In this document: piece by piece, positions 4,947-6,668 of the stretch
Layout: each line of letters starts with the position of its first letter
Numbering within the stretch: position 1 is the stretch's first letter
NCBI GenBank assembly: GCA_025935735.1
Contig: JAICUS010000344.1
Location: 1-6,668, forward strand
Direction of reading: 5' to 3'
DNA from: Solirubrobacteraceae bacterium
GTDB taxonomy: Bacteria; Actinomycetota; Thermoleophilia; Solirubrobacterales; Solirubrobacteraceae
Length of the DNA: 6,668 nt
The notes under the pieces: model-generated
Seen by the model: the letters and a program-made list of their open reading frames with translations, nothing else
What the model was told of the DNA's origin: nothing
The model's database searches: none
Program-made: the position numbers and the translations under genes

Positions 4947-5683
4947 CGCGGTTGCGCGCCGAAGGCGTGGTCACGGGCTACGCCAAGGTGGAGATCCTGC
5001 ACGGCGTCTCGGTCGAGGCGGGCGACGGGCAGGTCACGTGCATCTTCGGCCCCAACGGTTGCGGCAAGAGCACGCTGCTGCGGTCGATCGCCGGCGCCAT
5101 CCGGACGTGGCAGGGCAACGTGACGCTCGACGGCGACGACATCACCGGCCTGCCGTCGCACGACGTGCTCGCCCACGGCCTCGCCCTGATGCCGCAGGGC
5201 GGCGGCGTCTTCAAGCAGCTGTCGGTGCGCGACAACCTGCGGATGGGCGGCTACACGCTGCGCTCGGGCAAGCTGGTCGACGAACGGATCGCCGAGCTGC
5301 TCGACGAGTTCCCGCGCCTGCGCGACCGGCTGTCGGTCAACGCCGGCAACCTCAGCGGCGGCGAGCAGATGATGCTCGCCATCGCGCGGGCGCTGATCGT
5401 CCGCCCGCGCTTCCTGCTCTTCGACGAGCCGTCGGCCGGTCTGTCCCCCAAGCTCGCGGCCGAGGCGCTCGAGCGGGTCGCGGCGCTCGCGGAGCGCGGG
5501 GTCGGCGTGCTGATGGTGGAGCAGAACATCCGCGAGGCGATGCGGGTGGCGCAGCGCATCTACGTGCTGGTCGGCGGAAGCAACCGCTGGGAGGGCCGTC
5601 CCGGCGACATCGGGGACGACCGCGAGCTCATGCGGCTCTATCTCGGCGCGCCCGACCAGCGGTCAGGTCAACAGGAGGAGTGA
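4943..5683 (+). CDS. livF: ABC transporter ATP-binding protein LivF
   Basis: 246 residues from GTG 4943, overlapping the livG stop as GTGA, with GGGGAGG (4928-4934) eight bases upstream. Motifs: the A-loop region GYAKVEILHGVS, Walker A GPNGCGKST (36-44), Q-loop Gln85 (LMPQGGGVF), signature LSGGE (137-141), and Walker B FLLFDE with Glu162 followed by PSAGLSP. Where most ABC ATPases have the switch His there is Gln194 (MVEQNI); this is normal for LivF, so I do not read it as damage. The last residues are hydrophilic (APDQRSGQQEE). LivF is the second ATPase of the importer and pairs with LivG. The C-terminal beta region is diverged: YVLVGGSNRWEGRPGDI replaces the usual ENGRVVLEG-like turn. It is followed after 5 nt by the binding-protein gene. 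Confidence 0.94.
   Translation: MTRLRAEGVVTGYAKVEILHGVSVEAGDGQVTCIFGPNGCGKSTLLRSIAGAIRTWQGNVTLDGDDITGLPSHDVLAHGLALMPQGGGVFKQLSVRDNLRMGGYTLRSGKLVDERIAELLDEFPRLRDRLSVNAGNLSGGEQMMLAIARALIVRPRFLLFDEPSAGLSPKLAAEALERVAALAERGVGVLMVEQNIREAMRVAQRIYVLVGGSNRWEGRPGDIGDDRELMRLYLGAPDQRSGQQEE
5673..5678 (+). promoter_or_regulatory. Strong Shine-Dalgarno for the binding-protein gene
   Basis: AGGAGG lies inside the last codons of livF, ten bases before the ATG at 5689. It is the strongest ribosome site in the operon, which fits the need for an excess of binding protein over the membrane and ATPase subunits. It also fixes the start of the last gene. Confidence 0.75.
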
Positions 5684-5688
5684 GAGAG

Positions 5689-6668
5689 ATGAAGGACGAC
5701 GTCACGCGCCGGCAGTTCCTCGCCCGTACGGGCGCGGCCGGCGGCGCGCTGCTCGCGCCGGGGTTCCTGGCCGCATGCGGCAGCAGCAGCGGCGGCGGCG
5801 GAGGCGGAGGCACATTCAAGGTGGGCGCCGTGCTGGAGCTCTCCGGCGCGGACGCCACCGGCGGCGAGCTGGCCAAGCGCGGCTACCAGTTCGGGGTCGA
5901 CACGATCAACTCCAAGGGCGGGGTCTCCGCCGGCGGCAAGAAGTACAAGCTCGAGATGGTCGTCTCGGACTGCAAGAGCCAGCCGGACGCCGCGGCCGAC
6001 GCGATCACCCGGCTCGTCGAGCAGGAGAAGGTCGACGCGCTGTTCGGCTCCTACACGAGCGGCGTGCAGATCGCCATGAACCCGATCTGCCAGAAGTACA
6101 AGACGCCGTGCATCGCCGGCTCGGCAGAGTCGCCGGCCAGCTGGTCGACCCAGCCGCAGTTCGCCTACGGCATGATCCCGTCGGTCGACCTCACCGCCGA
6201 CAAGGCGCTGAAGTTCATCGTCGACAACGCCGGCACCAAGCCGACGAGCTGCGCGGTCCTCGGGGCCAACGAGCCGTTCTCCAAGGACGCCGCGGCCGGC
6301 TTCGCCAAGGGGGCCAAGGAGGCCGGGCTGAACCTCGTCAAGAACTCGCTGTTCCCGCCCGACGCCGACCTGACGCCGATCATCAGCGGCGTCGCCCACG
6401 ACAACCCGGACATCCTCGCGGTCGGCGGCCACGACACCGTCCTCATCGACGTCGTCAAGGCCTGCAAGTCCGTGAAGTGGACGCCGAAGGCGATCATCAT
6501 GCACTACGGCGTGACCGAGCCGTCCTTCGCGAAGGAGCTCGGGCCGGATGCCGAGGGCGTCTTCGGCATCACCGACTGGGTGCCCGAGTTCCCCTACAAG
6601 GACGACGTCTTCGGCACCGGCAAGGAGTTCGCCGCCAACTACAAGGCCAAGAACAACGCCGGCGCGGA
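5689..6668 (+). CDS. Tat-exported lipoprotein, ABC substrate-binding protein (partial)
   Basis: The frame is open from ATG 5689 to the right edge: 326 codons, with the 3' end missing. Residues 1-30 are a signal with twin-arginine motif TRRQFLA (6-12), a hydrophobic stretch and lipobox LAAC, so Cys30 should be lipidated after Tat export of a folded protein. A Ser/Gly linker (31-41, seven glycines) tethers the domain. From 43, FKVGAVLELSGADATGGELAKRGYQFGVDTIN is the classic opening of the Peripla_BP_6/LivK-type fold, followed by LFGSYTSGVQIAMNPICQKYKTP and GVFGITDWVPEFPY. Five cysteines besides Cys30 (95, 134, 141, 188, 259) could form disulfides, consistent with an exported protein. It captures the solute outside the membrane and hands it to LivHM. 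This family also serves amides, urea and aromatic acids, so leucine specificity, and the name livK, cannot be assumed. Confidence 0.92.
   Translation, partial: MKDDVTRRQFLARTGAAGGALLAPGFLAACGSSSGGGGGGGTFKVGAVLELSGADATGGELAKRGYQFGVDTINSKGGVSAGGKKYKLEMVVSDCKSQPDAAADAITRLVEQEKVDALFGSYTSGVQIAMNPICQKYKTPCIAGSAESPASWSTQPQFAYGMIPSVDLTADKALKFIVDNAGTKPTSCAVLGANEPFSKDAAAGFAKGAKEAGLNLVKNSLFPPDADLTPIISGVAHDNPDILAVGGHDTVLIDVVKACKSVKWTPKAIIMHYGVTEPSFAKELGPDAEGVFGITDWVPEFPYKDDVFGTGKEFAANYKAKNNAGA

Noticed and set aside
5584..5586. LivF lacking the switch histidine as a sign of inactivation
   Set aside because: The switch position is Gln194 in the MVEQN motif, which is the normal state in LivF-type ATPases; all other motifs are intact.
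5791..5811. Gly codon run as a microsatellite or repeat element
   Set aside because: It encodes the usual flexible Ser/Gly linker after a lipoprotein cysteine.
1..6668. tRNA, rRNA, CRISPR array, insertion sequence or attachment site
   Set aside because: No cloverleaf, repeat-spacer pattern, transposase motif or terminal repeats were seen on either strand.

Overview
The window is GC-rich bacterial DNA, with G or C at most third codon positions, GTG starts, 4-nt GTGA/ATGA gene overlaps and a Tat-exported lipoprotein. This fits a high-GC actinobacterium. The style of the Tat/lipobox leader and the liv cluster suggests the Thermoleophilia/Solirubrobacterales side, but that placement is an impression, not a demonstration.

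Left part (1-780): two minus-strand genes run off the left edge. One encodes a small protein with a ribbon-helix-helix-like core (114-512). The other begins 23 nt downstream of it and encodes a P-loop NTPase/kinase, of which only 30 residues are inside the window (1-90). A divergent intergenic region follows. It carries two 16-bp palindromes spaced exactly 21 bp apart and a third, different inverted repeat, just before a plus-strand regulator.

Middle (781-2189): a GntR-type regulator with an FCD ligand domain overlaps the start of a tautomerase-superfamily enzyme with the catalytic Pro after Met. The tautomerase stop overlaps what was the start of a short-chain dehydrogenase/reductase (SDR). 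That SDR is now a pseudogene: it has lost its cofactor-binding N-terminus, one base after the YxxxK motif, and most of the segment between the active site and the C-terminal tail. This looks like a regulated catabolic cassette whose last enzyme has decayed.

Right part (2207-6668): a complete HAAT-type (branched-chain amino acid/amide/aromatic acid family) ABC transporter operon in the order livH-livM-livG-livF-substrate-binding protein. The first four genes overlap by 4 nt, and the binding protein follows after 5 nt with a strong Shine-Dalgarno; it is cut by the right edge. The operon has a good promoter candidate (TTGACA, 17 nt, GACAAT) covered by a perfect 8-bp-arm palindrome. A 14-codon leader ORF ends by overlapping the livH start.

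How it may work together (inference): the binding protein captures a small amino-acid-like or carboxylated solute outside the membrane, LivH/LivM form the channel and LivG/LivF power import. The neighbouring FCD regulator and tautomerase raise the possibility that the solute is a catabolic substrate rather than a proteinogenic amino acid. No wholly new system is evident. The most interesting unexplained items are the regulatory palindromes, the leader ORF and the decayed SDR.
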